Positions 1 to 8,203 of a stretch of 55,041 nt of DNA are shown piece by piece (the stretch's first letter is position 1; the number at the start of each line of letters is the position of its first letter). Under the pieces are notes generated by a model, which saw nothing but the letters and a program-made list of their open reading frames with translations, searched no databases and was not told where the DNA came from. The position numbers were made by a program, and so were the translations under genes. Source of the stretch: Paratractidigestivibacter sp963640745 (GTDB lineage: Bacteria; Actinomycetota; Coriobacteriia; Coriobacteriales; Atopobiaceae); the NCBI GenBank assembly GCA_963640745.1, contig CAVIBB010000003.1:1-55041 (forward strand), in the 5' to 3' direction.

Positions 1-57
1 CTTATATAACCGTGCGCGGAGCGGCGCCGCCCCGCCCTAAGGCGCGCACGAATCCAA

Positions 58-97
58 ACAAAAAAAGCCGTCGACGTTTCCGCCGGCGGCCTTATCA
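58..97 (-). terminator. Rho-independent terminator of tRNA-Pro
   Basis: Read on the minus strand just past the CCA end of tRNA-Pro, a GC-rich dyad (GCCG...CGGC) is followed by a run of seven T. The stem is imperfect, but the position and T-run fit a tRNA terminator. Confidence 0.55.
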
Positions 98-103
98 ATT
101 CAA

Positions 104-180
104 TGGTCGGGTTGACTGGATTCGAACCAGCGACCCCCGCGTCCCGAACGCGGTGCTCTACCAAACTGAGCCACAACCCG
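104..180 (-). tRNA. tRNA-Pro (anticodon CGG)
   Basis: The acceptor stem CGGGTTG pairs perfectly with CAACCCG, the discriminator is A, and CCA is encoded (TGG at 104-106 on the plus strand). The anticodon stem CCGCG/CGCGG closes a seven-base loop TTCGGGA, giving anticodon CGG. The T-arm has the usual GGTTCGAATCC core. It lies downstream of ispE on the same strand. Confidence 0.97.
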
Positions 181-195
181 TTGCAAGGGAAGATA

Positions 196-1086
196 TTAGC
201 AGATTTCTTCCGGCGTTCCAACCGTCAAAGTCGCAAAAGACCACCAATCTTGCTCAATGCGCGCCCGGTCGGCCACGGCGCGAGCCGCATTAAGGCTGTC
301 TACCAGCGCAAACACGCAGCTACCGGAGCCGGAAACCATCGCACGGGACACCTCCGGCTGAGCCGCCAACCACGCCTCCGCGTCGGCGGAACCCGGCTGC
401 AGGACCTTCGCCGCGGGCGCCAGGTTGTTGTAAAGAAGCCCGCGAACCGCGCCGGCGTCCTGCGCGCGCAGGGCGGCGCACATCGCCTCGGCGCTCGGCG
501 GCTCGCTCGGGTCGCGGTCGAACTCCTCATACGCCGCACGCGCCGAGACCCCTGCCCCATCCGGCTTCGCGAGCACGACGGGCAGCGCCAGGGTCTCGAA
601 CGACTCCGCAAGAAGATCCCCCGCGCCGGTAAAGTACGACGGACGCGGACTCAGGAAGAAGGCCACGTCCGCGCCGACGCGGCGAGCGACACCCACGACG
701 CGCGAATCCTGCGGGTCGACGCCCCAGCGCACGGCGAGGGCCCGCAGCACGGCACCGGCATCGGCCGACGATCCGCCGAGACCCGCCGCCTCCGGGATGC
801 TCATCTTTACATCGATGCTCAGGTTAAGGTCGGCGTGGAACTCCTCGGCGAGCATCGTCGCCGCCTTCCACACCGTCGACTTCTCGGGCGGAATCCCGAG
901 CGCGGGCGTGTACCTAACGCTAAAGTACGGCGCGTCGTCGATGGTCACCTCGTCGAAGAGCCCGACCGGCGCCATCACCGACTCGGCATAGTGATAGCCG
1001 CGCTCGCCCACCGTAGGACGAATACCCAAATGCAGGTTGACCTTGCACGGAGCGTACACGACCTGGCGACCGACCACGGCTCTCAC
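196..1086 (-). CDS. ispE: 4-diphosphocytidyl-2-C-methyl-D-erythritol kinase
   Basis: IspE is the GHMP-family kinase that phosphorylates the 2-hydroxyl of CDP-methylerythritol in the non-mevalonate isoprenoid pathway in the cytoplasm. The 296-residue product has the usual family length. The N-terminal motif APCKVNLHLGI contains the catalytic-region Lys and Asn. The glycine-rich ATP loop PEAAGLGGSSADAG is near residue 90, and the C-terminal GHMP motif is MVSGSGSCVFAL. The start is GTG at 1086, since no ATG precedes the first motif; the ribosome site is weak. It follows veg by about 40 bp on the same strand, the same neighbourhood as veg-ispE in Firmicutes, so the two are probably cotranscribed. 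Confidence 0.93.
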   Translation of the reverse strand: MRAVVGRQVVYAPCKVNLHLGIRPTVGERGYHYAESVMAPVGLFDEVTIDDAPYFSVRYTPALGIPPEKSTVWKAATMLAEEFHADLNLSIDVKMSIPEAAGLGGSSADAGAVLRALAVRWGVDPQDSRVVGVARRVGADVAFFLSPRPSYFTGAGDLLAESFETLALPVVLAKPDGAGVSARAAYEEFDRDPSEPPSAEAMCAALRAQDAGAVRGLLYNNLAPAAKVLQPGSADAEAWLAAQPEVSRAMVSGSGSCVFALVDSLNAARAVADRARIEQDWWSFATLTVGTPEEIC

Positions 1087-1128
1087 CTCGTCTTTATTGG
1101 AAGTAGTTCGGGCTCGCGGGCAGGGACC

Positions 1129-1428
1129 TTAGTCCTGCTCCTCCTCGAGCGCGTAATCAAAGATCTTCTCACCGGAATCGGCGTCGTAGAGCTCGACGGT
1201 GCCGGTGAGGATGTCGACGTACTGATACGACTGGCGCGCGGTGCGGCCGCGGCGCTCCTCGACCTCGACGATGAAGAGAGAAGGGTGGGCGCCGACGAGG
1301 GTGCCGGCGCGCTCGACGATGCGGGAGCGGCCCATGTTAGCCTTAACCTTGATGCGCTGGCCCCTGAGCTCGCCCAGACGCTCGCGGATCTCGTCAACGC
1401 GGTTGACGGAAGGAATCTCGTTTTCCAT
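1129..1428 (-). CDS. veg: Veg family protein
   Basis: This 99-residue protein matches the small Veg family (formerly DUF1021), known in Bacillus as a highly expressed factor that stimulates biofilm matrix genes; its biochemical role is not settled. Recognisable family features are the N-terminal helix VDEIRERLGELRGQ, the basic strand IKVKANMGRSR, and a beta-rich middle (VGAHPSLFIVEVEERRG) ending in a tyrosine-containing strand. A good ribosome site GGAGG lies 5 nt before the ATG. The tail is acidic (EEEQD). Synteny with ispE immediately downstream supports the call. Function in an actinobacterium is inferred only from the family. Confidence 0.9.
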   Translation of the reverse strand: MENEIPSVNRVDEIRERLGELRGQRIKVKANMGRSRIVERAGTLVGAHPSLFIVEVEERRGRTARQSYQYVDILTGTVELYDADSGEKIFDYALEEEQD

Positions 1429-1707
1429 ATCGACCTCCAGCGCCGCATGGGCGCACGTTATTTAGTCAGACAGTTCTTTATTGTACCCACTGGGCACCTG
1501 CCTGCGATAACGAAGCCATATTTGACACATCAAGAACACCTGTTGTGCACCCCGCGCCCCTGAGCCGTCGCGGCGCGGCCGGCGCGGCCACGTCACCTGC
1601 GCAAGATCGCCCCTACCCACATTTTGGCGGTGCAATGACCCGCGCGAAATAACCCGTCCCCCACGCGCGGTCGGGCGTACACTGGTGCGAGTTGAAAGGA
1701 GTTAACT

Positions 1708-2793
1708 ATGAACAACGATCGTCTTGCCCGCGTGCGCGCGAATCTCCGCAGCCTCGGGCTTTCGCAGATGCTTCTGGTGGACCCCCTCTCCATCTGGTGG
1801 CTCTGCGGCTACTTCACCGAGCCCTACGAGCGGTTCTTTGCCCTGTACGTGAGCTGCGACGAGACTCGGGAGCCCGTCATGTTCTGCAACCGCCTCTTCC
1901 CCGAGGTGGGCGACGCGTGCTCTGATGTGCGCACCTTTGACGACACCGAGAACCCCATCGCCCTCGTTACCGAGGTCTGCGACCACACGGCCGCCCTCGG
2001 CGTGGACAAGGAGCTCGCCGCCCGCTGGCTCGTCCCGCTGATGGAGGCCGGCGCCGCGACCGGCTTTGTCCTCGCCTCCGGCGCCGTCGACGATGCCCGC
2101 TCCATCAAGGACGCCCGTGAGCAGGAGCTCATGCGCACGGCATCTCTGACCAACGACAAGGCCATGGAGTGGCTCGTCGCGCAGATTCGTCCCGGCGTGA
2201 CCGAAGCGCAGATCGCCGACGGGCTGCTGGGCGAGTACCGCCGCCTCGGCGCGCAGGCCCACTCGTTCTCCCCCATCGTGAGCTTCGGCGACCACGGCGC
2301 CGACCCGCACCACGAGCCCGACGACACCCCCTTTAAGCTGGGCGACGTCGTTCTCTTTGACGTGGGTTGCAAGCAGGACTGGTACTGTTCCGACATGACG
2401 CGCACCTTCTTTACTGCCGAGCCGACCGAGCACCAGCGCCGCGTGTACGACACGGTCCGCCGCGCCAACGAAGAGGCCGAGAAGATCGTGCGCCCCGGCG
2501 TCGAGTTCGCAGAGATCGACCTCACCGCGCGCCGCATCATCGAGGACGCCGGCTGGGGACCGTACTTCACGCACCGGCTCGGGCACCAGATCGGCCTCGT
2601 CGATCACGAGCCGGGCGACGTTTCGTCCACGCACCACGAGGGCGTGCAGGTCGGGCAATGCTTCTCCATCGAGCCGGGCATCTACCTGCCGGGCGACATC
2701 GGCGTGCGCGTCGAGGACCTGCTCATCGTGACCGAAGACGGCTGTGAGGTGCTCAACCACTACAGCAAGGAGCTCACGGTCCTGAGCATTTAG
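1708..2793 (+). CDS. M24 family Xaa-Pro aminopeptidase/dipeptidase
   Basis: A cytoplasmic metallopeptidase of the pita-bread fold that removes N-terminal residues next to proline. The 361-residue protein has an N-terminal creatinase-type domain (about residues 1-125) and a C-terminal M24 domain. The metal ligands are visible: Asp in VLFDVGCK, Asp in CSDMTRTFF, His in RLGHQIGL, Glu in FSIEPGIY and Glu in RVEDLLI. The ATG at 1708 follows a strong AAAGGAG site. A hexamer TACACT about 30 bp upstream could be a -10 box, but no clear -35 is seen. A strong terminator follows, so the gene is probably monocistronic. PepQ versus PepP specificity cannot be decided from the sequence. Confidence 0.88.
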   Translation: MNNDRLARVRANLRSLGLSQMLLVDPLSIWWLCGYFTEPYERFFALYVSCDETREPVMFCNRLFPEVGDACSDVRTFDDTENPIALVTEVCDHTAALGVDKELAARWLVPLMEAGAATGFVLASGAVDDARSIKDAREQELMRTASLTNDKAMEWLVAQIRPGVTEAQIADGLLGEYRRLGAQAHSFSPIVSFGDHGADPHHEPDDTPFKLGDVVLFDVGCKQDWYCSDMTRTFFTAEPTEHQRRVYDTVRRANEEAEKIVRPGVEFAEIDLTARRIIEDAGWGPYFTHRLGHQIGLVDHEPGDVSSTHHEGVQVGQCFSIEPGIYLPGDIGVRVEDLLIVTEDGCEVLNHYSKELTVLSI

Positions 2794-2825
2794 AAAGGCG
2801 GGCGGCGCGACGAGCGCAGCCAAAC

Positions 2826-2871
2826 GGCGGCGGCCCCGGCAACGTTGGATTGCCGGGGCCGCCGCTTTTTA
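2826..2871 (+). terminator. Rho-independent terminator after the M24 peptidase
   Basis: A perfect 14-bp GC stem (arms 2827-2840 and 2852-2865) with a 10-11 base loop is followed by TTTTT at 2866-2870. Confidence 0.93.
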
Positions 2872-2927
2872 CGCGGAGGGGGGCACCCCTTGTTACCTGG
2901 TACGGCGTCCCAGAGCGAGCCGGCCGA

Positions 2928-2964
2928 AAAGAAAAAGGCCCCAGGCGCGATGCCTGGAGCCTTC
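2928..2964 (-). terminator. Rho-independent terminator of tRNA-Leu
   Basis: On the minus strand, directly after the tRNA-Leu CCA end, arms AAGGC/GCCTT and CAGGC/GCCTG form a hairpin followed by TTTTTCTTTT. Confidence 0.85.
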
Positions 2965-2974
2965 TCTCATTCAA

Positions 2975-3061
2975 TGGTGCGGGCGAAAGGACTTGAACCT
3001 TCACGGGGTTGCCCCCATACGGACCTGAACCGTACGCGTCTGCCAATTCCGCCACGCCCGC
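2975..3061 (-). tRNA. tRNA-Leu (anticodon CAG)
   Basis: The acceptor stem GCGGGCG pairs with CGCCCGC, the discriminator is A, and CCA is encoded. The gene has the long variable arm of class II tRNAs. The anticodon stem TACGG/CCGTA closes loop TTCAGGT, giving CAG. Confidence 0.96.
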
Positions 3062-3125
3062 GTGCAAGAAAGAACTTTAGCAAAAGATCTGGGCAGCTGT
3101 AAAGAGGGAATTTCGAGGATAGCGC

Positions 3126-3262
3126 CCTATTTTTGAGGGTTATGCGCCCTCGCGGAAGACCGTGTCATGCACAACCCCCGAAAACAGGGCTTGAACACCC
3201 TCAAATCGAGGGTTGTGCGAGGTTGGTCCTCGGGAGAGGGCGCACAACCCCCGTTTTTAGGC
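3126..3262. repeat. Paired GGGTTATGCG-type inverted repeats (copy 1)
   Basis: Two hairpin units in tandem. Arm GAGGGTTATGCG (ends 3146) faces TGCACAACCCCC (about 3168-3180), and arm GAGGGTTGTGCG (3208-3219) faces CGCACAACCCCCG (3241-3253). Each pair is separated by about 20 nt. A second copy of the same two-unit design lies at 52693-52832. It sits between tRNA-Leu and the kinase operon, a stretch of about 315 bp with no convincing ORF. A TAGAAT hexamer at 3323-3328 is a possible -10 element for the kinase operon, without a clear -35. Confidence 0.8.
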
Positions 3263-3377
3263 TCCGAGGCAGGCTGGTGTCCGGCCACGCGGCCGCGGAC
3301 GCGCCGCCGAACACGTTCGCGCTAGAATAGCCTCCACACGGCAGACACGACACACCTCAAACGCACAAGGAGCCGCC

Positions 3378-5186
3378 GTGGGCAGCATCACTCCCACACC
3401 TACGCCGCTCGTCAGCGCGCGCCAAAACCAGCCGCAGCCGGCAGCCGAGATGATCCTCGGCCGCTACCGCGTACTGGCCCGCCGCGGCACAGGCGGCTTC
3501 GGCACGGTCTGCACCTGCTGGGACACGCGCCTGCAGCGCCGCGTCGCCATCAAGCGCATGCCGCTCGCAGGCACAGACGCGGACGGCTCGCCTACCAACA
3601 TCGGTGCCTCAACGGTCGATGAGGTCCTGCTCGAGGCCCGCACCGCCTGCCTGCTCGCCCACCCCAACATCGTGAGCGTCCTCGACTTCGAGATTGGCTC
3701 CGGCTACGCCTATCTCATCATGGAGTACGTCGACGGCCTCAACCTCGCCGAGCTGCTCGCCCGCGTGGAGGGCGGCCGGCTCACCCACGACGAGTGCGCC
3801 CACATCCTGACCTCGTGCGCCCGCGCGCTCGCCTACGCGCACGAGAACCGCGTCCTGCACATGGACATCAAGCCGACGAACATCATGATTGACCGCCTGG
3901 GAACCGTTAAGCTCGCCGACCTCGGCATGGCGGAGCTTGGGGCGGCGGCCGGCTACGGCGGCGCTCGCGGGGGCACCGTGGGCTACATGCCCCCCGAACA
4001 GATCGAGGGCATGCTCGTGGACGAGCGCGCCGACGTGTTCTCGCTGGCAACCGTGCTGTGGCAGGCGCTCACCGGCGAGAACCCCTTCATGGCCGAGAGC
4101 GCCCCCGCCTCGCTTGAGAAGATCCGCCGCGGACCGCGCCTCGGATCCAAAGGCCGCGGCGCCGCGTCCGCAACCGAGCTCGACCTCGAGGCCGAAGACG
4201 CCCTGGTACGAGCCCTTGCGCCTATCGCCTCCGAGCGCACAAGCTCCGTAGACGAGCTGGCCTGCGAGCTCGTAGGAGCGCTCGGAGATCCGACCGCGGG
4301 CCAGGCCTCGCTTGCCGAGCTCATCGAGCAGTCCGAGCAGGACGACGGCGCCGACGAGGCGGAGTGGGGCCGCAAGAACCTGCCTTTCCACCTTCGGATG
4401 CCGCAGGCCTGGGCCGTCGCCGAGCGGGCCCTGCCGGCGCTCGCGGTGCTCGCGTGCGGCCTCGCCGTGGCCCCCGCCTTCGAGGCGACCCTCGCACTCA
4501 AGGCCGCAAGCGTCGCCGCGACCGTCGCGCTCACGGCGCTTTGGCCGCCGGCGGGAAGCATCGTCACGGCCGGGGCCTTCGCCGTGGCCGTCGCCACAAC
4601 CGACCCCGTGAGCTCCTCCTTCGCCCTGGCCTCCGCCCTCGGCGCGACCGTCGCCGTGTGGTGGGTCGCTATCGGCCACGGCGAGAAAATGGCCACCGCA
4701 TCGATGCTAGCCGGCTGGGCCGTGCGCCAGCCGCTCGCCGGGGCGCAGCTCGCCGGCTTCTGCCTCGACCCCGTGCCGGCGCTCGCCACCGGAGCCGCAA
4801 CTTACCTTACGAGCGTCGTCGCAATAGCCTGCGCCCAGGCGGATTTCTCGGCAAACATAGCCGCTGACGTTGTGCTTATTGCCCTCGGGCGGCCCTCCAC
4901 GTGGCTTTACGCGGCAGCCGCGGGGGTCGCGGCGTGGATAAGCTCGCTCGTCGCCATGCGCGGGACCGTGGCCTCGGGCATCGTCGGCCAGGCGCTCGGC
5001 GCGGCGGTTCTGGCTGGTTCAGTCATTCTCAAGGTCAGAGTGGAGAATGGTGGTATATGGGGTGCCCCGGAGTGGGGCTCCCTCGCCGTTGCGTTACTCT
5101 GTTTCCTGTTTATGTGTATTTTGACCGTCCTCAGAGGCCCGCTCTACGCGGACCCGGAAAGCGAGGATTCTGATGAGCTTCCTTAA
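3378..5186 (+). CDS. Membrane-anchored Ser/Thr protein kinase, non-RD type
   Basis: A Hanks-type kinase heading the phosphorylation and cell-wall operon; 602 residues from a GTG start preceded by AAGGAG. Residues about 30-300 hold the kinase domain: glycine loop GTGGFGTV, ATP-binding Lys59 in VAIK, catalytic loop HMDIKPTN (His161, Asp163, Lys165, Asn168), DLG at 181 in place of DFG, and PPEQ in place of APE. The Arg of the usual HRD is Met, so it is a non-RD kinase. Residues about 350-590 are a series of hydrophobic segments, so the C-terminal half is multi-spanning, with no PASTA domains. In mycobacteria the comparable place is held by PknA. Its stop overlaps the fhaA start by 14 bp, indicating translational coupling. 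Whether it is catalytically active is not shown. Confidence 0.88.
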   Translation: MGSITPTPTPLVSARQNQPQPAAEMILGRYRVLARRGTGGFGTVCTCWDTRLQRRVAIKRMPLAGTDADGSPTNIGASTVDEVLLEARTACLLAHPNIVSVLDFEIGSGYAYLIMEYVDGLNLAELLARVEGGRLTHDECAHILTSCARALAYAHENRVLHMDIKPTNIMIDRLGTVKLADLGMAELGAAAGYGGARGGTVGYMPPEQIEGMLVDERADVFSLATVLWQALTGENPFMAESAPASLEKIRRGPRLGSKGRGAASATELDLEAEDALVRALAPIASERTSSVDELACELVGALGDPTAGQASLAELIEQSEQDDGADEAEWGRKNLPFHLRMPQAWAVAERALPALAVLACGLAVAPAFEATLALKAASVAATVALTALWPPAGSIVTAGAFAVAVATTDPVSSSFALASALGATVAVWWVAIGHGEKMATASMLAGWAVRQPLAGAQLAGFCLDPVPALATGAATYLTSVVAIACAQADFSANIAADVVLIALGRPSTWLYAAAAGVAAWISSLVAMRGTVASGIVGQALGAAVLAGSVILKVRVENGGIWGAPEWGSLAVALLCFLFMCILTVLRGPLYADPESEDSDELP

Positions 5187-6467
5187 CGAGTTCGAGAGCC
5201 GCATCGGCGCCGTCTTTGGAGAGGCGCCGCAGGGCTACACCGAGCCTTTCTCCTTCAAGAAGCTGGCCAAGAAGGCCGCGCGCGAGATGGAGAACGAGAC
5301 CTACGAGATCGACGGCGTCGATACCGCGCCGGCGCTGTACACGGTCCTCGTGTCCTCGTCCGACGACTCCCTCATGAGGCCGCTCTACCAGAAGATCACC
5401 CTCGAGACGGCCGCCTTCGTCTCCGCCGAGGCAAAGAAGAAGGGCTATGAGTTCGTGGGCGAGCCCCTCGTCCGCTTCATGGTCGACCCCTCGCTCAAGA
5501 GCGGCAAGTTCGCCGTGTTCGCCGAGAACATCGACGCCCGCTCCCTCGCCGAGCTGCGTGCCGAGGNNNNNNNNNNGCCGAGGAGATGGCCTTCCTGGGC
5601 GCCAGCGCCGGCATGGGCGGCGCCGCGGCCCCGAAGGCGAAGGCCGGCCACGCCCGCGCTGCTCAGCAGGAGCCTCGTCGAGCCGCCGCACCTCAGCCGA
5701 CCCCCGAGCCCGCCGTGGCCCGTAGCCTCATCGACATCCCCGCCGCCGAGCCTTCCGCCGATCTCGAGCCGCTCTCCGGCAGCGCGGACGCCGGCCTCAA
5801 CGTGATTCCCGCGAGCTACGACTACGTCGACCCCGGCTCGGCGCCCCTCCCGGTGGCCGCCTCCGGCGAGTCGACCCCCATGCCCGTGATGAACGCGCCC
5901 GTCGTGGGCGCCGCGGCCGTTCCCGCCGCCATCCCCGTGCCCACCACCCAGCGCCGCGCGACCCCGCTCGTGGACCTTCGCCGCGGCGTGGGCGCCTCCG
6001 CCGCAGCCAACGTTGCATCCGGCGCCGCTGCCGGCTCGAGCCCCGAGGTCGCGGCCAGCGTCGCCGCCCAGGCCAGCGCCGCCGCCCAGCAGGCGCAGCA
6101 GGCCCCGGCCCCCGAGCCCCAGGTCAACCCCGATCCCTACGGAGTCGGCCTCGGCGGCGGCTATCCGCAGGCCCCTGCCGCGACCTGCCTGCTCATCGAC
6201 CGCCAGACCGGCCGCACCTTCACCGGCACCGCCCCCTCGACCGTCATCGGCCGCGAGCGTAGCCAGTGCGGCGTCGTCCTGCGCGACCCCAACGTGAGCC
6301 GCCGCCACGCCGAGCTGCGCTGGGACGGCCGCGAGTGGCACATCGTTGACCTGCGCTCCACCAACGGAACCCTGGTCAACGACGTCGACGTGGACGAGTG
6401 CGCCCTGCGCGACGGCGACCTCCTGACCCTTGGCCTCGTGAACCTCGAGTTCAGGGAGAACAAGTAA
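5173..6467 (+). CDS. fhaA: FhaA-like protein (DUF3662 plus FHA domain), interrupted by an assembly gap
   Basis: FhaA proteins bind phosphothreonine peptides of kinases and cell-wall flippases and couple signalling to peptidoglycan synthesis. The first about 130 residues, from MSFLNEFESRIGAVFGE, match the N-terminal FhaA domain (DUF3662). A long Ala/Pro-rich linker follows. The last about 95 residues are an FHA domain, with core motifs GRERSQCGV, VSRRHAEL and STNGTLVNDV. A ten-N gap at 5567-5576 breaks the frame. The two halves fit one gene only if the real gap length leaves remainder 2 when divided by 3 (8 or 11, for example), so this is an assembly artefact rather than a true frameshift. The start lies inside the upstream kinase gene, and the stop overlaps the next ATG (TAATG). 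Confidence 0.9.
5567..5576. other. Assembly gap (10 N) inside fhaA
   Basis: A run of ten N. The frames on the two sides differ, so the true gap is not ten bases long. The flanks (ending RAE and resuming AEEMAFLG) look like continuous coding sequence. Confidence 0.99.
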
Positions 6468-6880
6468 TGATCGACCTCGTCCTCTTTTTTGGGCGCGTCG
6501 TCCTCGTCGTCGTCCTGTACATCTTCCTTTTTGCCGTGATGCGCACCGGCGTCGGCCTGGTCAAGGGACAGCGCCGCGACGCCGCCATCTGGGCAATCGA
6601 CGTCGAGAAAGGCACGCGGAGCCTCCGCGGCCTGCACGTGGACATCCTCGGCCCCGTCGTCGTGGGCCGCTCCCCCAGCGCAGACATCGTGGTCGACGAG
6701 CCCTACGTCTCGTCGATGCACGCGCGCTTTAGCTTGCAGGGGCCCGCGCTCGTCCTCGAGGACATGGGCTCCACCAACGGAACGCTGGTCAACGGCCACA
6801 CCATCGTCCAGGCCGTCACGCTGCGCGAGGGCGATGAGGTCCAGGTCGGCGACACCATCATGCGGGTGAGCCGCGGATGA
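6467..6880 (+). CDS. fhaB: FhaB/FipA-like membrane protein with FHA domain
   Basis: A 137-residue protein: one N-terminal transmembrane helix (FGRVVLVVVLYIFLFAVM), a short linker, then an FHA domain from about residue 50 with GRSPSADIVV, VSSMHARF and STNGTLVNGH as phosphothreonine-binding loops. The mycobacterial counterpart (FhaB/FipA) links kinase signalling to septal peptidoglycan synthesis. The start at 6467 overlaps the fhaA stop (TAATG), and its own stop overlaps the pstP start (ATGA). An upstream in-frame ATG at 6398 lies within fhaA and is less likely. In this family a Thr before the FHA domain is phosphorylated by the partner kinase; which residue does this here cannot be told. Confidence 0.9.
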   Translation: MIDLVLFFGRVVLVVVLYIFLFAVMRTGVGLVKGQRRDAAIWAIDVEKGTRSLRGLHVDILGPVVVGRSPSADIVVDEPYVSSMHARFSLQGPALVLEDMGSTNGTLVNGHTIVQAVTLREGDEVQVGDTIMRVSRG

Positions 6881-8202
6881 GCTCCGAGGAGCTGAACAAC
6901 ACCGCCTCCGCCGAGCCGGCCAACGCGCCGGGTCGCGCGGAGATGACCGTCGAGGGCCGCGCCGGCGCCGACGTCGTGCAGGGGGCCAACGGGGTCATCT
7001 CGTGGGGCTCCCGCTCCGACGTGGGCCTGGTCCGCGGCCACAACGAGGACTCCTTCCTCATGCGCGCGCCCCTCTTTGCCGTGTGCGACGGCATGGGCGG
7101 GCACGCCGCCGGCGAGGTGGCGAGCGCCATCGCGGTCCAGACCATCGCCGACGAGGCCCCGACCACGGCCGACGACGTGCTTCTTGGCGCGGCGGTCGAG
7201 TCCGCCAACGCCGCCGTCATCCGCGGCGCCGAGGAAGGCACCGGCAAGCCCGGCATGGGCTGCACCGCCTCCTGCTGCCTTATAGAGAAGGGCCGCATGG
7301 CCATCGCGCACGTGGGCGACTCGCGCATCTACCTGCTGCGCCACGGCACGCTCGTGCGCGTGACGCACGACCACTCCTACGTAGAGGAGCTCGTCGACTC
7401 CGGGCAGATCACGCCCGACGAGGCCCGCACGCACCCCTCGCGCTCCATCATCACGCGCGCCCTGGGGTCCGACCCGGACATGTACGCCGACCACTTCTCC
7501 CTCGAGGTGAACAACGGCGACCGCATCATCCTGTGCTCCGACGGCCTCTCCTCCATGATCCCGGACAGCGAGATCGAGGCCGTGGCCGTTTCGAGCGCCA
7601 CGGCCCAGCAGGCCGCTGACAACCTCGTCGCCTCCGCGCTCACCGCCGGCGGGCTCGACAACGTCACGGTCGTGGTGGCCGACGTCCTCGACGACGGGTC
7701 GACGGAGCTCGGGCGACAGAGGTTCCTGCGCCGCGTCAGCATGGTCTGCGCGGCGTTCGCCATCGTGGCCGCGATCGCCGTCATCGCCGTCGTGGTATTT
7801 ATCCGCAGCGAGTGGTACCTAGGCGACAACAACGGCACCGTGGGCATCTACCAGGGCGTTAATGCGAGCTTCATGGGTATCCAAATGAGCTCGCTCGTCG
7901 AGGAGAGCGCCGTTTCGGTGACCGACCTGCCCTCCTCGGTGCAGGACCAGCTCGCCTCCGGCATCCGCGTCACCAACGAGGAAACGGGTCGCGAAACACT
8001 GAACGCCTACCGGGCCCAGATCGACGCCGAGAAGAGCGCTGCCGCGAGCGTGGCCGCCGAGGCCCAGAGCGAGGGCGACCCCGGGGCGCCGGTCGACGCG
8101 CCGGGCAACGGCTCGACGGACGGGTCCGCGGCTTCGGGCGATGGCGCGAACGCCGGAACCACCAACGACACCACCACGAGCTCCAAGACGGGAGGCGAGT
8201 AA
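6877..8202 (+). CDS. pstP: PP2C-type Ser/Thr phosphatase PstP/Stp
   Basis: A metal-dependent phosphatase that reverses the action of the operon's kinases; 441 residues. The cytoplasmic catalytic domain (about 35-275) has the PP2C motifs GLVRGHNEDSFL, VCDGMGGHAAGE, GMGCTASCC, AIAHVGDSRIYLL, LCSDGLSSM and GGLDNVTVVV, which supply the Asp metal ligands. A single transmembrane helix follows near residues 290-312. An extracytoplasmic tail of about 125 residues rich in Ser, Thr, Gly and Ala follows; this is the layout of actinobacterial PstP. The start overlaps the fhaB stop (ATGA), and the stop is 1 nt before the next ATG. Confidence 0.94.
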   Translation: MSSEELNNTASAEPANAPGRAEMTVEGRAGADVVQGANGVISWGSRSDVGLVRGHNEDSFLMRAPLFAVCDGMGGHAAGEVASAIAVQTIADEAPTTADDVLLGAAVESANAAVIRGAEEGTGKPGMGCTASCCLIEKGRMAIAHVGDSRIYLLRHGTLVRVTHDHSYVEELVDSGQITPDEARTHPSRSIITRALGSDPDMYADHFSLEVNNGDRIILCSDGLSSMIPDSEIEAVAVSSATAQQAADNLVASALTAGGLDNVTVVVADVLDDGSTELGRQRFLRRVSMVCAAFAIVAAIAVIAVVVFIRSEWYLGDNNGTVGIYQGVNASFMGIQMSSLVEESAVSVTDLPSSVQDQLASGIRVTNEETGRETLNAYRAQIDAEKSAAASVAAEAQSEGDPGAPVDAPGNGSTDGSAASGDGANAGTTNDTTTSSKTGGE

Positions 8203-8203
8203 C

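Noticed and set aside
103..1563. Long open frame on the plus strand across ispE and veg
   Set aside because: It is antisense to two recognised genes and its product is Arg-rich and featureless, as expected of GC-rich shadow frames.
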